A DNA stretch of 64,000 nucleotides, taken from contig BCJJ01000006.1 in NCBI GenBank assembly GCA_039545355.1, positions 124,001-188,000 on the forward strand, given 5' to 3'. The position numbers and the translations under genes are program-made. The notes below the pieces were generated by a model that saw only the letters and a program-made list of their open reading frames with translations, was not told the DNA's origin and ran no database searches. The stretch's first letter is position 1. Each line of letters starts with the position of its first letter. The stretch comes from Trichosporon coremiiforme (Eukaryota > Basidiomycota > Tremellomycetes > Trichosporonales > Trichosporonaceae). Below are positions 50,456 through 60,804 of the stretch, piece after piece.

Positions 50456-53051
50456 CTACAGCTCCTGCGCCGCGAGCCGGAGCCTAAGACGCGCCAGCTC
50501 CTCGATGACGATTCTCCTGAGCGCCTTGGGTGCGTTCTCGTTCTGGTCGAGCCAGTCCTGGGCCGCCTTCTCAACAGTGTTGCTTCCAAGCTTGCCCTCT
50601 TCAATGCTCGAGCCGGGGAACACGCCGCGCGCCAGCCACGTCGCCATAGTCATGGTCATCTCCTTCCACCACTTGGTCAGGCTCTCAAAGTAGGGCGCGA
50701 CAAACTCCTTCCTGTCGTTAGCGGGGCCCTCGGCGAAACCCGCGATGAGCGCTCCCTGCCTGTCGTTCGTGAGTGACTCGGTCGTGAGCTGGTTCCAGAC
50801 GCGGCGCTTGACCTCGACACCGGGGAAGGAGGCCTCGGCGCGCGCGAGGGCGGTAGCACCAGTCATCGTGCTGTCGCGCTTGTACTCGGCCTCGAGCTCG
50901 GACTTGTCCGTCTTGCCGAGCGCGGCGAGCGAGGCGAGCGCGCGCCAGCGCAGAGTCGGCGTCAGCTCGAGACCAGACACCTTGCCGGCCAGCAGGTCGC
51001 GGAGGTGGGTCTCGCCCGAGGGCGAGTGGGAGCCCTCGCGCACGAGCGCGTTCGCCCACTGACGCTGCTGGTCACTGTGGGGCTCGGCTGCCGCCAGTCC
51101 CTTCCACAGCGTCTTGATGAGACTCGCGGCGGCATCGGGGCGCGCCTTCGGAGGCAGGAAGTAGCCGGCAGCCTCGCCCGCCAGAATCAGCACGAGGGCA
51201 AGGATGCCCGAGTCCGCCTCGGAGAGGATGTTGTTCTGCACAGCCTCGAGGAAGCGGGCAGCGGGAAGCTTGGCGTCGCGCACCATGTTCCAGAGCGCAG
51301 ACCAGGCGACGGCGCGCGTGAGGGTAGGCTCGAGCGAGGAGATGTGCTCCGTCAGCACGTCGACGGATTTGGGATCGAAGCGAAGAAGCGCGTATGTCAG
51401 ATCCTCGTCGTTGGCGATCGCGAGATCGACGGCAGTTCCCTCCGGAAGCGGCACCTGGACACGCGGCTTGTCGAGGAGCACCGAGACGCTGGCAGTGCGC
51501 TTGACGCTCTTGTCGCGGCGCGCAAAAGTTGAGACGGTGACACGGTGGTTGCGCTGCACAGGCTTACCCGTCATCGCGTCCGTCGACTCAGTCGCAACGA
51601 ACAGCTTGTCGCCGTCGCGCTCGGTCGTGATGATGGACGGGCCAGCCGTCTCAAGCCACGAGGGCACCCAAGTGGAGAAATCGGCGTCGGAGCTGTCCTT
51701 GAGACACGAGACAAAATCGTCCAGCGTCGTGGAGCTGAAGGCGTGCTTGTTGAAGTACGCCTTGGACGCATCGAGGAAGGAGTCGCGACCCGCGTAGGCC
51801 ATGAGCTGCTTCAGCACGGAGGCGCCCTTCGCGTAACTGATGCCGTCGAAGACCTGGCGGGCGGTCTCGAGGTCGGGAACATCGGCCGCGATAGGGTGAG
51901 TCGAAGGACGAGTGTCGGCAATGTAAGCCCACTGCTTCCGGCCGAGAGCGAAAGAAATCCAGGATCCGTTGTAGCCGGCCTGCTCTGTCGACACGAGAAA
52001 GCCCATCAGGTCCGCAAAGCTACACGTCAGTTAGGATACGGACAGGCAAAACTCACCTCTCTTTCAACCAGGTGTCGTTCCACCAACGAGGAGTGGACAG
52101 GTCACCGAACCACATGTGGGTCATCTCATGGAGAATGACGTTGGCGAGGTTCTCGCGTTGCATCGTCGTGGGGGTACCACGGAAGATGTATTCATTCTCG
52201 GAGAACGTGACGAGTCCAGGGTGCTCCATCGCGCCGATGTTGTACTCGGGAAGGAAGATTGAGTCGTACTTGCCCCAAGGGTAGGTGTAGCCGAAGGCAT
52301 CGTTGAAGAATGTGAGACCCACCTTGGTGACACGGAACACCTCCTTGGGGTCGAGGTACTGCTTCATCGACTCGCGGCAGATGGCAGCGAGAGGGATCTT
52401 GAGGTCGCCCTCTTTGAACTCGTCGCGGACAACGTAGTACGGACCAACAGCAATCGAGGTGAGGTACGTTGACAGCGGAGGCGTGGGGTTGAAGGTGACG
52501 GTGTGGGTGTCGTTGTCTCCCGGCTTGTCACTGACAGCATCCTGGTTGCTGAAGACGCCCGACGACAGCGGGGCCCTGATGACGAAGGTGATCCGAGCCT
52601 TGAGGTCGGGCTGCTCGAAGCAGGCGTACATCCGGCGAGCGTCCGTCGGCTCAAAGTGGGTGTAGGCGTATGTCTTGCCGTCGGCAGTGTCGGTGAAGCG
52701 GTGCAGACCTTCTCCGGTACGGCTGTACTTGCACTGAGCAGAGACGGTCACGGTGGTGTGCTTTCCGACCTCCAGTCCGGTGATGGGCACACGGGCACCG
52801 TTGTACGCCTTGGCATCCTCGGGGTGCTCCTTTCCATTGACAGTGACGGAGGTGACGCTGTCAGCGACGAGATCGAGCCAGGTCTTGTCCTCTGACGGGG
52901 TAAAGGCGACGGTCGAAGATGAAGCGAAGGTCGTGGTCTTCGGGTCGTCGATCGCGTGAAGATCAAGCTCAACGCGGTAGGTGTCGAGGTCGATGATCTT
53001 GCTGCGATGAGCGCACTCGTCGCGAGTGAGGTTGAGGAGGGAGCTGTCCAT
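50456..53051 (-). CDS. M1 family aminopeptidase, resembling actinobacterial PepN
   Basis: Zinc aminopeptidase that removes N-terminal residues from peptides, probably cytosolic since no signal peptide is seen. Exons 52057-53051 and 50456-52019 give 852 residues, the usual M1 length. The key motifs are the exopeptidase loop GAMEHPG (usually GAMEN), zinc motif HEMTHMWFGDL with the two His and catalytic Glu, and the third ligand Glu in WLKESFADLM, which is restored by splicing. The catalytic Tyr region is ASVLKQLMAYAG and following. Stretches such as YSRTGEGLHRFTD, DARRMYACFEQPDLKA and the start LLNLTRDECAHRS resemble aminopeptidase N of actinobacteria more than the usual yeast APE2/AAP1 type, as I recall them. 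The C-terminal ERAP1-like helical domain is complete. Only one intron (37 nt) is present in 2.6 kb. Confidence 0.93.
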
Positions 53052-53321
53052 GGTGGGTGGTGAGGAAGGAAAAAAGGAAGAGCACGTTGGTCTATTCACG
53101 TGGAGGGCGCGATTGCGCCGCGTGATGTCACCGCGCTAGTTAGTCGGCTACATCCGAAGTGACCGTCGATAGTGCTTTTCGGTCCGGAGATGCGGCGACC
53201 CTGCCGGAGAGCTCGGCGATGTTCCCTATGCATAGTCGACCACTGGCATCAAGTCACATCATTCATGAACAGTCTATACAATGCCTTAGTCTACAGTGAT
53301 GTGTTGTGGAACGGAGTCGCA

Positions 53322-53891
53322 TTAGAGCTTCCAGTTGATGGGCTTTCCAGTGAAGTCCTTCGCGAGGTCGATATCAGTACTGGCGGCAAGGTCCTTTGCG
53401 GAGAAACAGAGACCGGCCGGACCTGAAGGGGAGATGTCGTCCTCCTTCTTGGGCGATATGCAGATGCTGTCTCCGTCCTTGACCCACATGGGGCGGTACT
53501 TCTCCGTCGCGAACTGGTCGGAGAGCTCGCAGGGACAGAGAACGGGAGGACCGAAAGTGTAGCCATGGACTGCTGTTAGATGCCGGCCGATGCAGGGGTG
53601 AAGGGAAGACGTACTGGGGACCTTGGAGGCGACACAGCGGCCACCCTCGCTGCGGATGGTGAAGTACTCGACACCAGCTTCGGCTCTGTCGAAGGTGAAC
53701 GGCTACCACTTGAAGAGCTGGTCCTTCTCTAGGGCAGCGCAAGGGGCTAGCTTAAAGGGAGCGCACTGGTCGAAGCGTCCGCCGCTCGAGAGACAAAGAT
53801 TCCCGTCCTTGTTGTGAATGTGGTCGCTCCAAGTGTGGGAGGTGGGTGCCGCGAGGGCAGTGACGGCAAGAAGGAGCGCGGAGACGAGCAT
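53322..53891 (-). pseudogene. Secreted beta-trefoil (ricin B lectin-like) protein with in-frame stop
   Basis: Carbohydrate-binding-type fold suggested by composition and spacing, not proven. The N-terminus MLVSALLLAVTALAAP is a clear signal peptide. A trefoil-like pattern follows, with NLCLSSGGRFDQCAPFK and LEKDQLFKW. Codon 63 is TAG (53703-53705). After it the same frame stays open and keeps the fold-like pattern (EGGRCVASK), runs to the donor at 53614, and after a 45-nt intron continues to a stop at 53322-53324. The exons 53615-53891 and 53322-53569 join in phase. So the only fault is one amber codon right after a Trp codon. It is either a recent nonsense mutation, a read-through signal or a sequence error. 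No enzyme or toxin domain is seen. Confidence 0.7.
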
Positions 53892-54559
53892 GCTTATGGT
53901 TGTGGAGTAGAGCAGGGGATGCAGGAAGTTGGGCTTTGGTGACCGTGATCAGCGATCTTATATTCTGTTACGAGAATGAGAGGCCGTGGCGATCGAAAAC
54001 AGCCGCGCCACCAACGCAGCGACGGGTACGCGGCAACGATGACGCGGGGGCGCGGAATAGCGCGGCCTTGATATTTCTGAAGTCTGCACCGAATTCGGAC
54101 CTGTGTGGGCCGAGAGGTGTGCGTGGCAGGCTCTCGAGGCGTGGACGAGCGTTAGCGTTGTCCCGACCGACCACACTCCGTTTGTGTGTGCCCACACGCC
54201 TGCACCCCATTCGCACTCCGCCCTAGAGGCCGTGCTCGTCGGCTCAGTTCAAGGTTAACCTGTACCTCTCACCCGCTCTCGAAGATCAGCAGAAAGCCAG
54301 GCTCTCTCCCACCGCCGTTGTCTTGTCTGCGGAACTGTATGCATCTCTAAGAAGTGAAGGGGATCGATCGATTACGCCGGGCGCACCGGCGTTCTAAACT
54401 ATAGCGGGATCATCTCTCTCGTCGCGTCATGCAAAATCGGATGGGGAAATGTGGGCCTGTATACTCTCTCACTCTTCCTCCATCTCTCTCGCACTCCACT
54501 TGCGAGCGAGCGACTCTCTCGCTCGCTTTTAACGACGAGCTCGCTGCGCTCGTTCCACT
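53892..54559. other. Intergenic region between two minus-strand genes
   Basis: This 668-nt region holds the promoter of the secreted-protein gene and the 3' end of SPF1. No further gene is supported. Confidence 0.45.
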
Positions 54560-57500
54560 CTACTGCACCTTCTTCTCCTCGATCCTGACGACCTCCTCGA
54601 TCTCGGGGAGCTGCTTCTGCGCAGCCTCCTTCTCCTCGATCGCGCGGCGGGCCTCGCGGCGCTCGCGGCCGCGGGTAACAAGCTCCGCCGGCTCGAGGTT
54701 GGCAAAGAGGGCCTTGCACGCGCGCTCGACGAGGAAGCAGAGCGCAAAGTCGCCGACCATGGCGCCGGCGAGACGCCAGCGGAACGGCCACGCCATGGGG
54801 ACGAGCTGGAGCCACGAGTTGAGGTCGGGGAAGAGGTCGAGCGCACCCGAGTACGCGACGAGCGAGGCGCCGGCAAGACCGTAGTACAGGGGCTTGTTCT
54901 CCTTGATACCCTCGCGGAAGGGGCGGCCCTGGAAGTTGAGTACGAAGGTCGACACCTGCTGCGAGAGACCAAGGAGGTAGATCGCAGTGTTCAGGAGAGT
55001 CGGCTCGAACTTCTTCTCGAGGTCGATGATACCGCGGTCCTCGATCGACTTGCAGAGGCCAGTGATGTAGACGAGGGCAACGATGTGGACACCGAACTGC
55101 AGGAGAACGGAGAGCAGGACGTAGAGGTTGAAGATGTTGCCGAGGGGGCGCTCACGCGAGAGCTTCTCAACAGGCTTGGCGCGCGAGATACACAGGAAGC
55201 ACACGCTCATCAGCATGCCGGTGATCGTAACCTGGTAGTCGCCGAACTTGATGCCGTCAAGGTACTGGACCGAGAGCGACCAGGCGGTGATGAGACAGTT
55301 GAGCGCGAGAATCTTGTACATCTGGATCGTGGCGACGAGCGTGCAGCGGCCCTGACGGATGACGTTCGAGATCGCCTTGACGTTGGCAAGCTTCGAGGTA
55401 AAGGGAGCGGCGCACGAGGCGTCACCGAGCTTGATCTGGGGAACCTCCTGGCCGTCGTCGAGATCGGCGAGCTTCGAGGTGATCGTCGTCAGGTCGAACT
55501 TCTCCATGGGGTTCTGCTTCTTCGCGTTCTGGTGAGTAGACGCAACCTCCTGCTGAGTCTGGACGAGGTCGGGGTAGAGGTCACGGAGCTGGGGAGGAAC
55601 GGGAGGAGGAGGCTGGTTGAAGCGAGCCGAAATCTTGCACTGCTGCTCGTAAACCTTCTTGAGACGCTCGTTGCGCTGGTGCTCAGCGATAGCCTTGAGG
55701 TCGTCCTCGGTACCGTCGAGAAGGGCGACACCGACGTGAGCCTGCTTGAGGGCACCGACATCGTTCGTTCCGTCACCAGCCATGAGGGTGGTGTAGCCGA
55801 GCTCACGGAGAGTGCCGACGATGAACTCCTTCTGCGAAGGCGAAACACGAGCATAAACCCAGGTGTGGGTGACGAGGTCCTTCCACTGCTCGGGACGGTG
55901 CTCGAAGGCGCGAACGGTAGGGCCGGTGATACAAATGTCGTAGTCGCGGAGGATGTCCTGGTCAAGGGGCTCCTCGGGGTTGACGGGGATAACCTTGGTC
56001 TCGTCGACGTTGCGCCAGACGAGCTGGTCGGACGAGCCCTCCTTCAGGTCGAGGATCATGCAGTCACGGTCGACGATCTCAACCTCGCGAGCGACGTGAA
56101 TAGCTGTGAGCGGGTTGTCGCCGGTGATCATGATGCAGCGGTGGGACGAGTCGGCGAGCATCTTGAGGGTCTCGACGGCGTCGGGCTTGAGAGGGCAGTG
56201 GAAGACGAGGAAACCGGCAAAGTCAAGGTTAGACTCGACCTCGTCACGGGTGACAGAGTTAATCTTGTCGGGCGTGAGAGCCATCTGCTTGACACCGAGG
56301 GCAAGAACACGCGATCCACGGCGGGTGTAGTAGCGATAGGTGTCCTCGTAGAAGTCGGGAACGTTGGTATACATCGACTTGAGAGTCTCAGGCGCACCCT
56401 TGACGGTGGCGATCCACTTGCGGCCCGACTTGTCGGTGACGGAGGCGATGGTCGACATGCGCTTGAGGGCAGAAGAGAACTGGAAGCGGCGGCGGATGGT
56501 CAGCTGATAGTCGTGGGTCGCGTTCGTCTCGTTGGGCGAGACGTTGTCGCCCTTGGAGAGCTTCCAGTTGAGAGCGTCGAGAGTGGTGCGCTCCATGGGG
56601 TCACCAACGATAGTGCCGTCGTCGAGAAGAACGAGCGAGTGCGCACCGGCAAGAGCAAGGGTGGTCTGCTTGCCGACGACCTTGACGTCCTCGAGGTGCT
56701 TAGGGTCCTTGGCGTCGACACCGCAAACACCCTCAACGACGAGGTTCTCGCCGGTGATGGTTCCAGTCTTGTCAAAGCAACAGACGTCGACGTTGCCGGC
56801 GAACGGAATGCGGAACGGCTCGGTACAGAAGATGGCGAACTTCTGGAGGGTGACAAGCGAAGTGTTGACGGCAAGCGAGAGCTCCATGGGAAGCTCGGGC
56901 GGAACGACAGAAGTAATGATGAGAACACAGTCGAGGAGGAGCTTGCCCTTGGCCATGCCGCGCTCGAGACCGCGGGTCCAGACGTACCAGGAGGCGGCGA
57001 TGGCGAAGATGAGCAGGAACAGGATGAAAAGGAAGGACTCGAAGTTGTTGGCAGAAACGCGCTCGGTCGAGAAAATCATGGTGCGGACGAGCTGGCCCTG
57101 GGTCGTGCCGAAACCAGTGCGCAAGACAACAGCGAGACAGCCGCCGTCGGGAGTCTTGATGCCACCGTCGTCGCCGGGCGAGACCTGCAGGGCCTTAGTT
57201 CCAGAGAAGAGGACCTCGTTGCGGTCAGACCCGTTGATATCGAGCCTGTCGGTGGGGTCGCGAAGCTCAACGCTCTCTTTCAGGAGAGGGGTGGACTCTC
57301 CCGAGAGCATAGCCTCGTTCACGATACAGGTTCCGCGGAGAAGGAGCAGGTCGCAAGGAATGCCAGAGTCGGGCTTGGTGCGGGTGATCGAGACCATGTC
57401 TCCGGGAACAAGGTCAGAAGAGATGACCTCCTTCCACTTGCCGTCGCGGAAGACCATGAGGGGGAAAGGAGTGATACTCATGGTGCGGAACTCAGTGAGA

Positions 57501-58364
57501 GTGCGGACGCGCTGGAAGACGACGGTGCACTCGAAAACGACGAGCATGAAGGCCGTGAACAAAGAGTAGTACCAGTACTCGTCGAGGCACCAGAGGGCGA
57601 CACAGAACATCTGGAAGACGAAGAAGGGGGCGACGGCATGCTCGGCGAAGAGCTCGGTGAACTTCGGGATGGGAATGTGACACTCGTTCGGACCGTACAT
57701 GGCCTTGAGGTAGTCGTAGGACGGCGCCTTGGTGTTGGTGCTGTGGGTCACGATACCGCGCGAGTGCTGGAACACGCTGAGGGGCGGGTTGCTGTCGCAG
57801 GGATACGGGATGCGCTCAAACTCCTTGACGTCCTGGTTGAAGACGTAGGTGTCGCGCTGATAGATGAAGCTGTAGCGGGTGCTCGTCTCGGCGCCGGGGG
57901 TCGGCTGCTCGTCGAGCGGAACGAACTCGCCCTTGCCCTTGCCCTTCTTGGGAATGACGCGAACGGTGGACGCCGTGTCGAGCGAGCTGGCGGGACGGTA
58001 ACAGAGGGCGGCGCGAACATTGTTGCTCCAGCGAGTGGCGAGGAAGCTGAGGAGATGGCCGCCGAAGACGATGACGCAGTAGATGAAGGTCCACTCCTCA
58101 GAGCCGATGTACTTGTCGTAGGCAAAGTTGTAGGCGTAGAAGAGGGCGGGCCAAAGAGCTGCACTTGTCAGCTGCAAATGCCGGTGTTTACAGGCATGCG
58201 ATGGTACTCACAGAGCCAAGGAAGACCGTAGATGCGCCATTGGATGGGGATGGGGTTGAGTAGGCTGAGCGACTCTATCTCTGGCGACTTGATCGCCAGC
58301 CGGGAGCTGCGGGGGAATCAGCAAAAGAGATCAGACGGGGTGCGAGGATGACTTACGAGCTCAT
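54560..58364 (-). CDS. SPF1: P5A-type ATPase SPF1 (ER transmembrane helix dislocase)
   Basis: ER P-type ATPase that removes mistargeted tail-anchored and other transmembrane helices from the ER membrane. Exons 58357-58364 (8 nt), 58212-58306 and 54560-58158 give 1233 residues, near yeast Spf1 (about 1215). The signatures include EEWTFIYCVIVFGGHLLSFL at the N-terminal membrane pair, the P5-type PPELPMELSLAVNTSL in the membrane (family motif PPELP), the phosphorylation site CCFDKTGTIT, MERTTLDAL, the nucleotide-binding KRMSTIASV, TGDNPLTAIHVAREVE and the hinge MAGDGTNDVGALKQAHVGVA. A cytosolic loop rich in Gln and Pro precedes the last six membrane segments. The C-terminus is charged and cytosolic. 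The tiny first exon (Met-Ser plus two bases) is supported by phase and a GTAAGT donor. The gene is divergent from ERD2. Confidence 0.96.
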
Positions 58365-58655
58365 TGTGTGTAGAGCTGGGTGTCCCGTTTGATGTGTGGA
58401 TAGAGATACGAGGAAAAATAAAAAAGTTGATGAGGAATGATGATGGACGCACGGTAATTGCCAGCACACCCCACCCACTCACTCACCGGGGACCGGCGGC
58501 CAGGTACTGGAGGGTACGCGCGGCGTTGGGCGTGTGCCAGTGTGCCAGTGCTGGGAGCGCTGGGTGAGCGCTGGGTGAGCTCAGCACCGAAATGTGCCAG
58601 TCCCTTAGTCTCGATAGGCTCAGAACGCTCGGCCAGCGTAAGCCTTACCAGGCGG

Positions 58656-58668
58656 CCCCCCCCCCCCC
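58656..58668 (+). repeat. Poly-C run (13 nt)
   Basis: Homopolymer of 13 C in the SPF1/ERD2 intergenic region. Its length may be unreliable in sequencing. Confidence 0.9.
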
Positions 58669-58962
58669 TGGGCCCCTCCCTCCCTGGACCATCCTTTGGC
58701 TGATTCGGCCCCTCAAACCACTGCACGCGACATTCTCATCAGCACCCAGCTATCCCAGCTAGTATGGGCCAGGCAAGCCTCCAGGCCGGTGTTGAATATT
58801 TGCTCCCGCCGTGTAATCTGGATTACATCATGTCAAAGCTCCCCTCCACGTTCCAGCGACCCAAATAGAAGTCTGATCCCCGTTCTAATCGCAGGGCGTA
58901 CGCTGTGCGCGCTGTGTGGGGTGCCTGCCAGTGCCTAGTGACCCCGCGCCACGTTCACGCAC

Positions 58963-59001
58963 GCCTGGCTACCTGGCTACCTGGCTACCTGGCACCTGGC
59001 A
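58963..59001 (+). repeat. CTACCTGG tandem repeat
   Basis: Three full units of CTACCTGG, with flanking CCTGG variants, lie about 200 nt before the ERD2 start. Confidence 0.85.
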
Positions 59002-59203
59002 CTTGAACACGCTCCTCCTTGTATTTCGACAGGTCGCTTTGTTCAACTTCTTCCTTACCAAAGACCACATCCCCAAAGGGCCCAACCTCGCCAGTCCGCA
59101 TCAAGCACACGGACACCGATACCCAAAGCGAAACCCAGGTCTTACCCGTCTCCCCTCCCCTTTTGGTCCCTCTCCCTCAGTCAACGAAACAAAGTCGCCC
59201 GCC

Positions 59204-60366
59204 ATGAATATCTTCCGGTTCCTTGGTGAGTTGCGCGCGACACCGACATGACGTGGAGATGGCCGACATGAGCGGAGCGACGGACGCGACGGGATGCATC
59301 GTGTCAACAAGCTGGGGTTCGACAAAACAAACACAGACACACACTCGGCGCGGCTGATGGGAACTTGGGAAGAGCTGCGGGCTTGCGAATGCTGCGAAGG
59401 ACGGAGACGGTCGCTGGGTTTTTGGCCCGCGCTGGTGGCTTGGAACGGACGTTTCAGCCTGTGCCAGAACGCCGAGTCAAGAATGCGACCCACTACCCAC
59501 TACACGGAGGAAGGGCATGCCGCCGACGTCGCAGATACCACAGCAGTAGTGCAGCGCGGCGCTGGCCGCGCAACGTGTGCTTGCGGTGTTCGGCTGCGGG
59601 CCATGAACCTTGCTTGACTTCCGCCTGCGTCCCCACTTGTCTCCCAATTGCTCCTCTGCCTGTCTGCGCGGCCTGCATCTCCGCGTCATGTCTGCAACCC
59701 CCCGCTCTGCTTCCCAGCTGCCCAAATCGCATTGGTCAGCTAACACCAGGCGACATGTCGCACCTCGCGTCAATCTTCCTCCTGCTGCACAAGATGATTA
59801 CGTCTCGCTCGGCACGCGGCATCTCGTTCAAGTCGCAGGCGCTCTACCTCCTCGTGTTCGTGACGCGGTATCTGGATCTCCACAAGTTCTACAGCGTGTA
59901 CAACACTTTGATGAAGATCTTCTTCATCGCCTCTGCCGCGTACACAATCTACCTGATGAAGGTCAAGTTCCGTCCCACGCAGGACCCGTCGCTCGACACG
60001 TTCAACGTCGCGTACATCGTTGGTCCTGCCGCCGTCGCCGCTTTGCTGTTCACGCACAAGTACAACTTCTCCGAGATCACGTGGACGTTCTCGCTCTGGG
60101 TCGAGAGTCTCGCCATCCTGCCCCAGCTCTTCATGCTCCAGCGCACCGGTGAGGCGGACAACATCACGACGCACTACCTCGCTGCGCTTGGCTTGTACCG
60201 CGGCCTGTACATCCCCAACTGGATCTACCGGTACTACACTGAGGAGGGCGCTTTCGACTGGAGGCCCGTCCTCCCCGGCCTCATCCAGACCGCGCTCTAC
60301 GCCGACTTTGGCTACATCTACGTCACCAAGGTGCTCAAGGGAGAGAAGTTTGAGCTCCCCGCTTAA
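59204..60366 (+). CDS. ERD2: ER lumen protein-retaining receptor ERD2 (K/HDEL receptor)
   Basis: Golgi-to-ER recycling receptor for lumenal proteins ending in HDEL or KDEL. Exons 59204-59225 and 59750-60366 give 212 residues, the standard length with seven membrane segments. The sequence starts MNIFRFLGDMSHLASIFLLL. It has ITSRSARGISFKSQALYLLV, the family motif FVTRYLDLHKFYSVYNTLMK, YIVGPAAVAALLF, the luminal-ligand region LWVESLAILPQLFMLQRTGE and YLAALGLYRGLYIPNWIYRY, and ends in YIYVTKVLKGEKFELPA. The first exon codes only seven residues before a long intron of 524 nt, the longest spliced intron recognised in this window. It is divergent from SPF1; both act in ER homeostasis. Confidence 0.97.
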
Positions 60367-60804
60367 GCGGCCGCACCACAGCCCTCACCTAGCCCCAGCG
60401 AGCCCGAGCGAGCACGCCAGTATCCCCGTTGGGCCGAGAGCCCCTCGGCATGTCACTTGTGGCTCCATCCTTGCCTCCTTTCCCCCCGCCTTCCTCCTCT
60501 TCTCCCCTAGTCTCCCTCTGTCAAGCTAGTCTCGACATTTCCTGCCTCCCATAGAATTGACACAAAAACTGCATGAAAAAAGTGAGAATAACTGTGCAAG
60601 ATTGCCGTGAAGTTAGGGTAGAACGTAGGAATACAATAGTTGTGGCAGAAGTTCACAAGAGGAGTCAAAAGAGTTAAGTATCGAGTTCCAAGAGGCTTCG
60701 AGTTTGGTTGTGGGTTGGGTGTGGTGTTTGTGGATGAGTGGGCGTGAATGCGATGTGGTTGTGGTGTCAGGAAGGGGTGAAGGGTAGAAGTGGTGGTGGA
60801 AGGG
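60367..60804. other. Convergent 3' region between ERD2 and the GATA factor
   Basis: This 438-nt region is flanked by two gene ends and is mainly AT-richer 3' sequence. No gene was found. Confidence 0.45.

Larger units (their letters stand above)
58365..59203. other. Divergent promoter region SPF1/ERD2
   Basis: This 839-nt region between two ER genes contains a run of 13 C (58656-58668) and a CTACCTGG repeat at 58963-59001. A CAGCGTG word, similar to the fungal unfolded-protein-response core, was looked for; only partial matches occur, so no claim is made. Confidence 0.45.

Noticed and set aside
55085..58231. An open frame of 1048 codons on the plus strand
   Set aside because: It lies exactly antisense to SPF1. 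Its composition (Val, Leu, Asp, Arg, Glu rich) is the mirror of a GC-rich coding strand, and it shows no known domain.
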